A stretch of DNA of 64,000 nucleotides, from NCBI RefSeq assembly GCF_020567425.1, contig NZ_JAJCVJ010000002.1:1219068-1283067 (forward strand), read 5' to 3'. The DNA is from Salinirubrum litoreum (lineage in GTDB: Archaea; Halobacteriota; Halobacteria; Halobacteriales; Haloferacaceae). This document shows, in pieces, positions 28,479-36,550 of this stretch. The number at the start of each line of letters is the position of its first letter. The first letter of the stretch is position 1. The notes beneath the pieces were generated by a model. It was not told the DNA's origin and ran no database searches. It was given only the letters and a program-made list of their open reading frames with translations. A program made the translations under genes and the position numbers.

Positions 28479-28569
28479 GTGTATTTGAATATTTGGTCTG
28501 GCCAATTATATAATTTTATATTTCTATATGAGGGAATGATATAAGTGGATTCCCGGATAATACGGTTGT

Positions 28570-29244
28570 ATGGCGTATGATTACGTGACTTCAGACGGTA
28601 CAAACACTGGTCGTAGTGACATCCCGAACATCTCTGTATTCGGGGCTTCAGACACCGCATTCTCGGATCTTGACTCAGCGTATTCAGCAACAAATTCAGA
28701 ATACGATAGACTCACCAGAGGGGGGACCATTCCTGGATACGAAGTAACCTGTTACACTTCAGACTTTGACTATGACGAGTACAACACTGACTCGGTAGTC
28801 AGCGCGGTTCAAGATTGGATGGAAGCGAACGGGATTAACGAGGATGGCGCGCATGTAATGCTGAACGAGACAACCGACGGAGGGCCGGGTGCCGCGCATT
28901 CACCATTAGGTGCTTGGAAGAATTGTATATACATTCAAGTGTGGAACGACATAAACAGTAAAGAGTCTATGATTAACACACTCTTACACGAACTTGCGCA
29001 TGTGTTCGTGGACGCTAGTCTGAATAGCGTAGAAGATAGGATTTCAGCAGATACCGAACACGACCTCGGCACCTATCGGTACGATAGATTCGATGCGGTC
29101 TATTACGAAACTCCTTTCGCAAATACCGCCTCCGGGGAAAGAGGTCAATGCAGTGAATCGACACCAAGTAATTATGGATTCGGAGATCGGTATTCGTATT
29201 GTGCATCCGAATCAATCGGCGACACATACTCAGACAGATATTAA
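28570..29244 (+). CDS. Zincin-like putative metalloprotease (island 1)
   Basis: This 224-aa protein contains a textbook zinc-protease helix, TLLHELAHVFVDA, giving H140, E141 and H144. H164 in DTEHDLGTY is a plausible third ligand. Four Cys (61, 119, 194, 211) could form disulfides, which would suit secretion, yet there is no signal peptide. The N-terminus MAYDYVTSDGTNTG is preceded by a TATA element (GATATAAG, about 28536) at leaderless spacing. The rest matches no family I recognise. Protease activity is inferred only from the motif. Confidence 0.65.
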   Translation: MAYDYVTSDGTNTGRSDIPNISVFGASDTAFSDLDSAYSATNSEYDRLTRGGTIPGYEVTCYTSDFDYDEYNTDSVVSAVQDWMEANGINEDGAHVMLNETTDGGPGAAHSPLGAWKNCIYIQVWNDINSKESMINTLLHELAHVFVDASLNSVEDRISADTEHDLGTYRYDRFDAVYYETPFANTASGERGQCSESTPSNYGFGDRYSYCASESIGDTYSDRY

Positions 29245-29252
29245 ATTATAGT

Positions 29253-29816
29253 ATGAAACGTAGAAATATAATTAAGTATATCGGTGCTACATCACTGATA
29301 ATCACATGCGGTTGTAGCTCTGTGAACGATTCCAGGAGTCAGTCTCCAGATAAGACCTCAGAAACTGGAGGGACTAAAACGAAATCTGCACAACCAGCTG
29401 TAGAGCCAGAAACTGTTCTTCCGGAGCCTGGAGATGGATGGCAACTCGCTACGACCGACGCCGTCGGCGCACAACCACTAGGGGGTGTCCCCGGCGGCGG
29501 TGCCTCTGGAGAGTACACGAGCCCCGCAGACGAGCAGTTCACCGTCGTCGTGATCCGGATGCGCTCGTCGTTCGACCCTAGCGACCTCGCGGAATCGTGG
29601 GCGTGTATCGACTGGGACGTGGCGGTCGCGTACGAACAGTGGGCGTTCGCGGCCGGGACCGGGACGACACAGCAGACGTTCACGCCCGAAGCGCCGCCAC
29701 ACCTCGACAGAAGTCCGGTTCCGGGGACCGAGACGGCCTCGAGAGAACTGTTGTCGCGGTCGCCGATCCTGTCGGTAGACAAAGTGCGCGACCACGCTGT
29801 CGTCTGTGACAGGTAG
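29253..29816 (+). CDS. Putative lipoprotein with AT-rich start and GC-rich end
   Basis: This 187-aa protein begins MKRRNIIKYIGATSLIITCGC, a lipoprotein signal with candidate lipobox Cys19/Cys21. A Ser/Thr/Lys linker follows, then a globular part from about residue 60 (PEPGDGWQLATTDAVGAQPLGG). The first 190 nt or so are AT-rich like the island. From about 29450 the codons are fully haloarchaeal GC-rich. The gene therefore straddles the island edge and may be a fusion made by recombination. It follows the zincin-like gene by 8 nt. Function unknown. Confidence 0.6.
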   Translation: MKRRNIIKYIGATSLIITCGCSSVNDSRSQSPDKTSETGGTKTKSAQPAVEPETVLPEPGDGWQLATTDAVGAQPLGGVPGGGASGEYTSPADEQFTVVVIRMRSSFDPSDLAESWACIDWDVAVAYEQWAFAAGTGTTQQTFTPEAPPHLDRSPVPGTETASRELLSRSPILSVDKVRDHAVVCDR

Positions 29817-29828
29817 CGACAGCCCGAG

Positions 29829-30203
29829 TTACGCCTCGTCGCCGAACTCGTCGATGCGCTCGTGGACGTTCTCGGCCCACTCGTCTAACGCCTCGTGGAG
29901 CAGGTCCTTCGCCTCCGGCAGCGGCGTGGCGGTGTACTGGTAGACGTAGCCGCCGGGGTCGAGCAGGCGGCGCTGCCGTTCGGCGAGGCCCTTCTCCAGG
30001 AGGGTCGACAGCGAGCGGTTGACGTTGCTCCGGTCGCGGTCCAGCGTCTCGGCGAGCTCGGCGACGGTGCTCCCGGGGTTGTCGAGCAGGACGAGGTAGG
30101 TGCGGCTCTCGTGGTCCTGCACGCCGAAGACACACGAGAGGACGTGTTCGAAGCTCGGGTCGTCGGTCCGGACCAAGGTCTCCATGTCGGGGTCGTCGCT
30201 CAT
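29829..30203 (-). CDS. Winged-helix regulator, TrmB/MarR-like
   Basis: This 124-aa protein has one winged-helix domain (about residues 25-95: VAELAETLDRDRSNVNRSLSTLLEKGLAERQRRLLDPGGYVYQYTA) and a short C-terminal helix for dimerisation. The helix-turn-helix and YxYxA wing resemble TrmB-type N-terminal domains used alone as haloarchaeal regulators. It lies downstream of a small conserved gene and trpB on the same strand. A role in regulating that locus is possible but unproven. Confidence 0.8.
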   Translation of the reverse strand: MSDDPDMETLVRTDDPSFEHVLSCVFGVQDHESRTYLVLLDNPGSTVAELAETLDRDRSNVNRSLSTLLEKGLAERQRRLLDPGGYVYQYTATPLPEAKDLLHEALDEWAENVHERIDEFGDEA

Positions 30204-30302
30204 GATCGGGTCTCCGTCTCGTCGCTCCTGGTGGCTGTCGCGTCTGTCATCTGTGTGGGTCCGTTGGGGCGTCGCGCGTCGGTGGTCGTTGGTCGGCGGC
30301 GG

Positions 30303-30542
30303 TTATACCTCTTTGCCGTACCCCATGCGGGCGATACAGCCGCGCATCCCCTCCTCGTCGGGGTGTTTGTGGAGCGTCGTCGGGGTGTCACAGTAGAACG
30401 TCTGGCCGTCGTGTCGCAACGTCACCTCGTGGACGCCGCCGAGCATCTCTGCCTCGACGATCACCCGGCGGCCCTCGATCAGCGCCGTGATGATCTCGTC
30501 GGCGGTCAGTTCACCCGACTTGACGCGAAGCGGTTCCGGCAT
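30303..30542 (-). CDS. Conserved 79-aa protein
   Basis: This small soluble acidic protein starts MPEPLRVKSGELTADEIITALIEGRRVIVEAEMLGG, followed by a beta-rich half with two Cys and several His (TFYCDTPTTLHKHPDEEGMRGCIARMGYG). The Cys/His pattern could bind a metal. I recognise it as a conserved haloarchaeal hypothetical without a function. It sits between trpB and the HTH regulator on the same strand, with gaps of about 100 nt on both sides. Confidence 0.65.
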   Translation of the reverse strand: MPEPLRVKSGELTADEIITALIEGRRVIVEAEMLGGVHEVTLRHDGQTFYCDTPTTLHKHPDEEGMRGCIARMGYGKEV

Positions 30543-30656
30543 TCGTCCGGAGGTTGGACACCGGAGGTAATGATTGTTGGCGGTCTCGCCGACTATTCGA
30601 GGCCGTCGCGGTCGTGTGTGAAACTCGGACGACCGATCGAACTCCGGCCCGGCGGC

Positions 30657-31823
30657 TCAGCTCAGATCCAGTTTCTCGGCCGCGGTCTGCATGTCCTTGT
30701 CGCCGCGGCCACAGAGGTTCACGAGCAGGGTGTCGTGCCGGTCCTCCTCGGCCAGTTTGATCGCCAGCGCGATGGCGTGACTCGGCTCCAGCGCCGGGAT
30801 GATCCCCTCCGTCTCGCTCAGTTCGCGGAAGGCCCCGAGCGCCTCGTCGTCGGTGATCCCGTGGTACTCTGCCCGGCCGAGCGCCTGCAGGGCGGCGTGC
30901 TCCGGGCCGACCGCCGGGTAGTCCAGCCCCGCGCTGACCGAGTGGTTCTCGGTGTCGTCGTCGATCACCTTCGTCTTCATCCCCTGGAAGATCTGCGGCT
31001 CCTCCTGTTTCGAGGCCGACAGCGGCGCGGAGTGTTGCCCGGAGTCGAGCCCCTTCCCGGCCGGTTCCGCCCCGTAGAACGCCACGTCGTCCTCCTTGAA
31101 CGCGTGAAAGAGGCCGATGGCGTTCGATCCGCCGCCGACGCAGGCGACGCAGGCGTCCGGCAGGTCGCCGTGCATCGCCTGCACCTGCTCGCGGGCCTCC
31201 CGGCCGATCACCGACTGGAACTCCCGCACCATCCGGGGGAACGGGTCCGGGCCGACCGCACTGCCGACGAGGTAGTGGGTGTCCGCGAACGACGTGGCGT
31301 AGTCCTCCAGTGCCGCGTCCACCGCCTCCGCGAGGCCCTCGTTGCCGCGCGTGACCTCCTCGACTTCGGCTCCGAGCAGGCGCATCCGGAAGACGTTCAT
31401 CTCCTGTCGCCGGATGTCCTTCCGGCCCATGTAGACCGTCACCGGCAGGTTCAGGAGCGCGCCGACCATCGCCGTGGCGGTGCCGTGCTGGCCCGCGCCG
31501 GTCTCGGCGATCAGGCGCTCTTTGCCCTGTCGCTTCGCCAGCAGTGCCTGCCCGAGCGTGTTGTTCAGTTTGTGCGCGCCGCCGTGGAGCAGGTCCTCGT
31601 GTTTGAAGTAGATGTCCGCGCCGTACCGCTCGCTCAGCGTCTCGGCGTAGAACACCGGCGTCGGTCGCCCGCCGAAGTGCTCCAGCAGGTACTCGAACCG
31701 CTCGAAGAACGCCGGATCGTCGAGTGCCTCGTCGAAGTCGGCCGCCAGTTGCGCGAGTGGTTCCTCCAGTGGCTCCGGCACGTGCCGCCCGCCGTACCCT
31801 TCGAAATCACCGTCTGTTGCCAT
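30657..31823 (-). CDS. trpB: Tryptophan synthase beta chain
   Basis: This 388-aa PLP enzyme condenses indole with serine to make tryptophan. The PLP lysine is in HGGAHKLNNTLGQ (K85), the catalytic Glu region is AETGAGQHGTATA, and the phosphate loop is VGGGSNAIGLF, all TrpB1-type. Unusually, trpA and trpC are not adjacent, so it either works with a distant TrpA or is a second copy. The start at 31823 gives MATDGDFEG. A TATA-like CACTTTAGTC about 27 nt upstream agrees. Confidence 0.92.
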   Translation of the reverse strand: MATDGDFEGYGGRHVPEPLEEPLAQLAADFDEALDDPAFFERFEYLLEHFGGRPTPVFYAETLSERYGADIYFKHEDLLHGGAHKLNNTLGQALLAKRQGKERLIAETGAGQHGTATAMVGALLNLPVTVYMGRKDIRRQEMNVFRMRLLGAEVEEVTRGNEGLAEAVDAALEDYATSFADTHYLVGSAVGPDPFPRMVREFQSVIGREAREQVQAMHGDLPDACVACVGGGSNAIGLFHAFKEDDVAFYGAEPAGKGLDSGQHSAPLSASKQEEPQIFQGMKTKVIDDDTENHSVSAGLDYPAVGPEHAALQALGRAEYHGITDDEALGAFRELSETEGIIPALEPSHAIALAIKLAEEDRHDTLLVNLCGRGDKDMQTAAEKLDLS

Positions 31824-32101
31824 GCACGACGCTGGGGGAAGCACCGACTAAAGTGTAGGGTGCGAGTCACACCGTCTGTGACCGGCCACGGGTGAGACAC
31901 CGAGACCGACGCGACGACCCGGAAGAACCCCGTGGACAGTGCCCGGTTCGCGGGGTTCGGGACAACATCTAAAACCGACGTTCAGTATGTGTCGTGGTGG
32001 ATGCGGGATCGTGGTTCGAACAGACGGGTGGCCCACCGAGAACGGCCGCGAGGCATCGACACTCGACTACCCTCCGACCGACCGGTCGCGGGAGGTGCGC
32101 G

Positions 32102-33583
32102 ATGAGTAGCCACGGCGAGCGCTCACCGGAGGCGAACCTCTCGCTGCTGGACGCGACGATGATCGGCATGGGGGCGATGATCGGCGCGGGTATCTTCGTC
32201 CTCACCGGTCTCGCGGCGGAGATCGCCGGCCCGGCGGCCATCGTCGTCTTCGCACTCAACGGCGTCGTCACCGCCTTCACCGGCCTCTCGTACGCCGAAC
32301 TCGCCGCCTCCATCCCCAAGAGCGGGGGCGGCTACGCCTTCGTCCGGGAGGTGTTCGACGACCTCCCCTCGTTCTTGATGGGCTGGATGCTCTGGTTCGC
32401 GTACATGATCGCCGGGGCGCTGTACGCGCTGGGGTTCGCACCGAACTTCGTGGAACTGCTCCACGTCTACGGGCTGACGCCGGCACCCGGTGAGATCGGG
32501 GCCATCGCGCTCCCGGCGGTTCCGGCGAGCGTCCCGCCCTCTGTCCTCTTGGCGTTCGTCGCCGTCTTCGGTCTCGTCGCGTTGAACGCCGTCTCCACCG
32601 CCGCGAGTGGGAGCGTCGAGACGATCTTCACCGCGACGAAGGTGTCCATCCTCGTCATCTTCGTCGCCTTCGGCGCGGCGTCGCCGATGTTCTCCGACGC
32701 GGAGTTCCAGCCGCTGTTCACAAACGGGGCCTACGCGGTCCTGCCGGCGATGGGACTGACGTTCATCGCGTTCGAGGGGTACGACCTCATCACGACGGTC
32801 ACGGAGGAGGTGAAGAACCCCCGCGAGAACATCCCGAAGGCCATCTTCGTCTCGCTGGCGGCGACGGTGGTCGTCTACCTCGCGGTCGTCGGCGTCGCGG
32901 TCGGCACCCTCGGCGCGGAGGGCCTTGCGGCCGCGGGCGAGGCCGGTATCGCACAGGCCGCGACCGAGTTCATGCCGACCGGCATCCCGATCATCATGAA
33001 CGGTGGGGCGATCATCGTCTTCGGGGCGGTGTTCTCGACGCTGACAGCCCTGAACGCGGTCGTCATCGCCTCCTCGCGGGTCGCGTTCTCGATGGGTCGC
33101 GAGGGGCAACTGCTCCCCTCGTTCGGGCAGATCCACCACCGGTTCGGGACGCCCTTCGTCGCCATCCTCGCCAGCGCGGTGGTGATGCTCGGGTCGGTCG
33201 TCCTGCCGACCGCGAGCGCGGGGAACATGTCGAGTCTGTTCTTCCTGCTCTCCTTCATCGTGGTCAACGGCTCGGTCATCAAACTGCGCCGGGAGCGGCC
33301 GAACATGCGGCGGCCCTACGAGATGCCGTACTACCCGATCCCGGCCGTGCTGGGGATCGTGCTGAACCTCGTCCTGACGGGCGTGCTCGTGGTCTATCTC
33401 GTCCAGACGGACCTGCTGGCACTCGGTCTCAGCGCGGCGTGGATGGTGCTCGGCGTCGGGGCGTACTACGGTCTCCGGCAGTACCGGGCACGCGGCGAGT
33501 CGAGTGAGGGCTCGGCGGGAGGGGCACGGCGCGACGAGGAACCAAGTAGCGGCGCGGAGACGCTCGAAGCGGAGGACGACTGA
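32102..33583 (+). CDS. Amino acid permease, APC superfamily
   Basis: This 493-aa permease has 12 membrane helices. The family signature opens helix 1 (DATMIGMGAMIGAGIFVLTGLAAEIAGPA), and GYDLITTVTEEVKNPRENIPKAI lies in the conserved loop after helix 6, where cationic amino acid transporters carry the same motif. It probably imports amino acids by proton or sodium symport. It is followed 2 nt later by a TrkA-type NAD-binding protein, a pairing repeatedly seen with haloarchaeal APC permeases. The acidic tail (about 465-493) is disordered. Confidence 0.93.
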   Translation: MSSHGERSPEANLSLLDATMIGMGAMIGAGIFVLTGLAAEIAGPAAIVVFALNGVVTAFTGLSYAELAASIPKSGGGYAFVREVFDDLPSFLMGWMLWFAYMIAGALYALGFAPNFVELLHVYGLTPAPGEIGAIALPAVPASVPPSVLLAFVAVFGLVALNAVSTAASGSVETIFTATKVSILVIFVAFGAASPMFSDAEFQPLFTNGAYAVLPAMGLTFIAFEGYDLITTVTEEVKNPRENIPKAIFVSLAATVVVYLAVVGVAVGTLGAEGLAAAGEAGIAQAATEFMPTGIPIIMNGGAIIVFGAVFSTLTALNAVVIASSRVAFSMGREGQLLPSFGQIHHRFGTPFVAILASAVVMLGSVVLPTASAGNMSSLFFLLSFIVVNGSVIKLRRERPNMRRPYEMPYYPIPAVLGIVLNLVLTGVLVVYLVQTDLLALGLSAAWMVLGVGAYYGLRQYRARGESSEGSAGGARRDEEPSSGAETLEAEDD

Positions 33584-33585
33584 CA

Positions 33586-34239
33586 ATGGCACCATCACTC
33601 GACATCGTGATCGCGGGCGGCGGACGAGTCGGCTTCCAGACGGCAGAACTCCTCGCGGACCAGGGCCACGACGTGACGATCGTGGAACGCGACCCGGCGG
33701 TCGCGGAGCGCATCAGCGACGAGTGGCTCGCCACGGTCATCGAGGGCGAGGCGACGAACCCCGAGATTCTCGAACAGACCGACGTCGAGAACGCGGACGT
33801 GATCGCCGCACTCACCGGCGAGACGGGGCTGAACCTCGCGGTCTGTATGGCCGGGAAGGAACTGTCACCCGGCGTCCGCACGGTCGCACGCATCGACCGC
33901 GCGTCCGGCGAGTCGTACCTCCGGTTCGTGGACTCGGTCGTCTTCCCCGAACGGGCGGGCGCGCGGGTCGCCGTCAGCGAGATTCTCGGGAGTGACGTGC
34001 AGACGCTGACCAGCGTCACCGGCAACCTCGACATCCTGCAGATCCGCGTCGCGGAGGGGGCACCGGCCGCCGGCAAACAGCTCTCGGCGGTCAGTTTCCC
34101 GCGCGGGACGCTCGTGATCTCGGGAGCCGACGGCGACCGCATCGCCGGCCCGCAGACGGAACTCGTCGCCGGGAAGTCGTACGTCGTCGGCGTCGAACCG
34201 GACGTGGCCGACGAGGTGATGAACCTCCTGCGTGGGTGA
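33586..34239 (+). CDS. TrkA-type NAD-binding regulatory protein
   Basis: This 217-aa protein has an N-terminal Rossmann RCK domain (IVIAGGGRVGFQTAELLADQGHDVTIVERD, residues 6-36, with the GxGxxG variant GGGRVG). A TrkA-C ligand domain follows (about 145-215, PAAGKQLSAVSFPRGTLVISG). It binds NAD(H) or a nucleotide and typically gates a membrane transporter. Being 2 nt downstream of the APC permease, it most likely regulates that permease rather than a K+ channel. Confidence 0.92.
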   Translation: MAPSLDIVIAGGGRVGFQTAELLADQGHDVTIVERDPAVAERISDEWLATVIEGEATNPEILEQTDVENADVIAALTGETGLNLAVCMAGKELSPGVRTVARIDRASGESYLRFVDSVVFPERAGARVAVSEILGSDVQTLTSVTGNLDILQIRVAEGAPAAGKQLSAVSFPRGTLVISGADGDRIAGPQTELVAGKSYVVGVEPDVADEVMNLLRG

Positions 34240-34364
34240 CTCGCCTCCCGTCGACTCACACGTCTGAATCTCGCCGTCGCGCGCGACGGGCGTCGTCACC
34301 CTGTCGTCACACTGGCTGCACGTCAGAACGGGGGTGTGCCGATCCGGGTGTCGGCCACGGATCG

Positions 34365-34664
34365 TCAGTCGGTGGTCGGTGCGGTCGTGCGGCGCGTCTC
34401 GCTCGCGCCTGCCCCGTCGGTCGTCAGCATCCGGTAGACGCCCCACGCGAACAGCACGAGCAGGCCCGCGATCACGAGGCCCGTCCGGAGCGTCGGATCG
34501 ACGGCGGGCGTGGCGACGATCTCGCCCGCGTCGTTGGTCATCGGTGCCGCGCCGTACGGCTGGCCAGCGAGTATCTCGACGACCCCGAGGACGACGACCC
34601 CGAGCATCGTCAGTGCGCCGCTGAGTCCGAGCATCGCCTTGTCGATGGTGTCGTAGTCTGACAT
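34365..34664 (-). CDS. Small two-helix membrane protein next to DoxX
   Basis: This 99-aa protein has helices at about residues 12-35 and 60-80, separated by a polar loop (GQPYGAAPMTNDAGEIVATPAVDPTLRTG), and ends in a Thr-rich tail. It follows the DoxX-like gene by 11 nt and is presumably co-transcribed and possibly a partner subunit. No family function is known to me. Confidence 0.7.
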   Translation of the reverse strand: MSDYDTIDKAMLGLSGALTMLGVVVLGVVEILAGQPYGAAPMTNDAGEIVATPAVDPTLRTGLVIAGLLVLFAWGVYRMLTTDGAGASETRRTTAPTTD

Positions 34665-34675
34665 TGTCGTTCACC

Positions 34676-35200
34676 TCAACCGAGCAGGTACCGCAGTTTC
34701 GGGTTCTGTTGGACGAACCGGGTCTTCTCGATGATCGCGTCGAGACCGAAGTAGCGTCCCGTGGCGAGGACCATCATGGTCACGAACAGCAGCAGTCCCA
34801 TGAGGTCCGAGTTCACGAGGCCGTGGCCGAAGCCGGCGTTCCCGATCCAGAACAGGACCATGAAGAACGCCCCGAAGAACGAGGCGAGCCGGGTCAGCGC
34901 CCCGACCATCAGGCCGAGCCCGATCAGCGTCTCGCCCAGGGGGACGCCGGCCTGCAGGAACGGCCCGAGATACTCGCCCATCAGCACCGGGATCGGGCCG
35001 AGTGCGGTCCCCGTCATCCCCTTCAGGTACATCGGGGCGTAGGAGAACGCGAGGCCGTCTTCGATGAGTTTCGTCACGCCCGCGTGGAAGAACCACCAGC
35101 CCGTCAGCACCCGCACGATGGCGAGCCAGTAGGCGGTCAGTGGGCGCGAGAGCGTCAACTCGAACTCCTCGGACAGTGGATTGGCACTCTGGTATGACAT
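34676..35200 (-). CDS. DoxX-family membrane protein
   Basis: This 174-aa protein has four membrane helices and the DoxX core: RVLTGWWFFHAGVTKLIEDG, then GPFLQAGVPLGETLIGLGLMVGALTRLASFFGAF, and GRYFGLDAIIEK at the end. DoxX/DoxD proteins are linked to thiosulfate:quinone oxidoreductase and to redox-stress complexes, but many homologues have no proven role. A GGTGAG ribosome-binding site lies just before the ATG at 35200. The frame is open far upstream without coding character. Confidence 0.88.
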   Translation of the reverse strand: MSYQSANPLSEEFELTLSRPLTAYWLAIVRVLTGWWFFHAGVTKLIEDGLAFSYAPMYLKGMTGTALGPIPVLMGEYLGPFLQAGVPLGETLIGLGLMVGALTRLASFFGAFFMVLFWIGNAGFGHGLVNSDLMGLLLFVTMMVLATGRYFGLDAIIEKTRFVQQNPKLRYLLG

Positions 35201-35373
35201 CCCGCTCACCTCACACTCGGGAGTTGCGACCGTACCCCCGTATAACTGGAACCCAATTTTCACGGGATAGGAATTGACTCGGCTCCGTGTAAAAATTCCA
35301 AGCTCCTGTGTGAACGTCGCCCGCCGGCGTGTCTGTGCCCCGCACAGCCACCGGTGCGACGTTACATCGAGGA

Positions 35374-35431
35374 GACCGACCAGCGTCGACACAGCGCCGG
35401 AACGACCGACCAGCGTCGACACAGCGCTGGA
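35374..35431. repeat. Two tandem copies of a 30-nt repeat
   Basis: The segment GACCGACCAGCGTCGACACA and its following bases occur at 35374 and again at 35404, differing at one of 28 positions. It lies in the 283-nt gap between the DoxX gene and a lipoprotein gene and is not in a credible ORF. Confidence 0.8.
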
Positions 35432-35483
35432 CGCCGCCGAGGCGGACACGAAACTTATGCCGGGCGTGTCCGAAGCCGGTCCG

Positions 35484-36392
35484 ATGACAGCCCTCCCCCG
35501 ACCCACCGCCCGGACACGCCTCGTCCTCGCCTTCGCCGCACTCGCCGCCCTCGTCGCGCTCTCGGGATGTTCTGCCGCCGGGTCGCTCTCGCTCGACCCG
35601 ATGGAGAGCGACGCGCAGATCGGCGAGGAGGCGACCCGCGACCTCTCGCGGATCGGCGGTCCGGACGTCGAGGGCACCGAGACCCGCGACGCACTCGCCC
35701 GCCTCACGAGCGAGGAGTCGGTGGTGATCGACAACCGGACGCGACCCCCTGTCGACCCCGACCGACCAGTGCTGATGGACGGCGCGGTGTACGACCTGAA
35801 CTGGACCGTCGCGGCCGAGCGTGAGGTCCCGAGTGCCACCCTCGAGGTGGACTACAACGCGACCGACACCGACGCCGAGACGGTCCGGTTCGAGAATCTC
35901 CCGCCCGCCGACCAGCGAGCGCTCGACGGACTCCTCCGGGAGACCAGTCGGCGCGTCGAGGGCCCGGAGATCGGTGGCTCTGTGATCTACGACCGCCCCG
36001 AGGAGTCGGTCCTGCTCGGCACCGAGACGCTCGTCGTCCGCGACGGACAGGAGTACCTCGTCACCGCCGAGCGTGCGGGCACGCAGACGGTCTCCGACTA
36101 CCGGTACACCGCGACCCGACTCGGGTCGGCGTCCGAGTACGGCGCGTCGCTCCGGACCGAGTACGCCTTCGACCTCGGTACGGTCTCGCCCGACGAGCGG
36201 TCGATCCTCCGGAAAGCGACTGGTGACGACTACTACGCCGAGTCGGATTCCGACGAGGCGTTCGGCCGACTCGCCGAGCGGTTCCGTGCCCACGAGGGCG
36301 TCGTCGAACGGGAGGTCTCCGGCGAGTGGCTCGTCCGGTGGGACGGTCAACTGTACTACGCGGACCTGCGGTACGGCGGGTTCGTGAACTGA
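35484..36392 (+). CDS. Exported lipoprotein of unknown function
   Basis: This 302-aa protein has a Sec-type lipoprotein signal (TRLVLAFAALAALVALSGC, Cys29). The mature part is acidic and beta-rich, with repeated DGxEYLVTAE-like strands and DLNWTVAAEREVPSATLEVDYN. An A/T element (AACTTATG, 35451-35458) is 26-33 nt upstream of this ATG, supporting it over the in-frame ATG at 35457, which lies inside that box. Haloarchaea have many such surface lipoproteins. No function assigned. Confidence 0.75.
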   Translation: MTALPRPTARTRLVLAFAALAALVALSGCSAAGSLSLDPMESDAQIGEEATRDLSRIGGPDVEGTETRDALARLTSEESVVIDNRTRPPVDPDRPVLMDGAVYDLNWTVAAEREVPSATLEVDYNATDTDAETVRFENLPPADQRALDGLLRETSRRVEGPEIGGSVIYDRPEESVLLGTETLVVRDGQEYLVTAERAGTQTVSDYRYTATRLGSASEYGASLRTEYAFDLGTVSPDERSILRKATGDDYYAESDSDEAFGRLAERFRAHEGVVEREVSGEWLVRWDGQLYYADLRYGGFVN

Positions 36393-36402
36393 GTCGTCAG
36401 TT

Positions 36403-36550
36403 CGACTCGGAGAGAGATCGGTGGTCGGTGCCCACGATCCGACTCGGAGAGAGATCGGTGGTCGGTGCCCACGATCCGACTCGGAGAGAGATCGGTGGTC
36501 GGTGCCCACGATCCGACTCGGAGAGAGATTGGTGGTCGCCGCCTACAGTC
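36403..36550. repeat. 37-nt tandem repeat, four copies
   Basis: Units begin at 36403, 36440, 36477 and 36514, each opening CGACTCGGAGAGAGAT. The first three are essentially identical, and the fourth diverges after about 25 nt (GGTGGTCGCCGCC). The array starts 11 nt after the lipoprotein stop and runs into the end of a zinc-ribbon fragment on the other strand. The period is not a multiple of three, so it is not a coding repeat. Confidence 0.9.

Larger units (their letters stand above)
27660..29450. other. AT-rich island 1
   Basis: By eye this stretch has much lower GC and different codon use (many AAT, TTA, ATA codons) than all flanking genes. It holds a Tat-type exported protein on the minus strand and, on the plus strand, an HExxH protein and the beginning of a lipoprotein gene. 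Composition returns to normal in the middle of that last gene. No integrase, tRNA or clear direct repeat marks its ends. Foreign origin is inferred from composition. Confidence 0.7.

Noticed and set aside
27660-29450. Integrated virus or plasmid as the source of island 1.
   Set aside because: No integrase, replication protein, capsid gene, tRNA target or direct repeats at the edges are visible. Only composition supports foreign origin.
32000-32030. A GGTTCGAAC string resembling a tRNA T-loop upstream of the APC permease.
   Set aside because: Flanking bases do not form a T-stem or acceptor stem, and no D- or anticodon arm is found. I found no convincing tRNA anywhere in the window.
31824-32101. 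Possible Trp leader peptide before trpB.
   Set aside because: Minus-strand short frames here lack tandem Trp codons.
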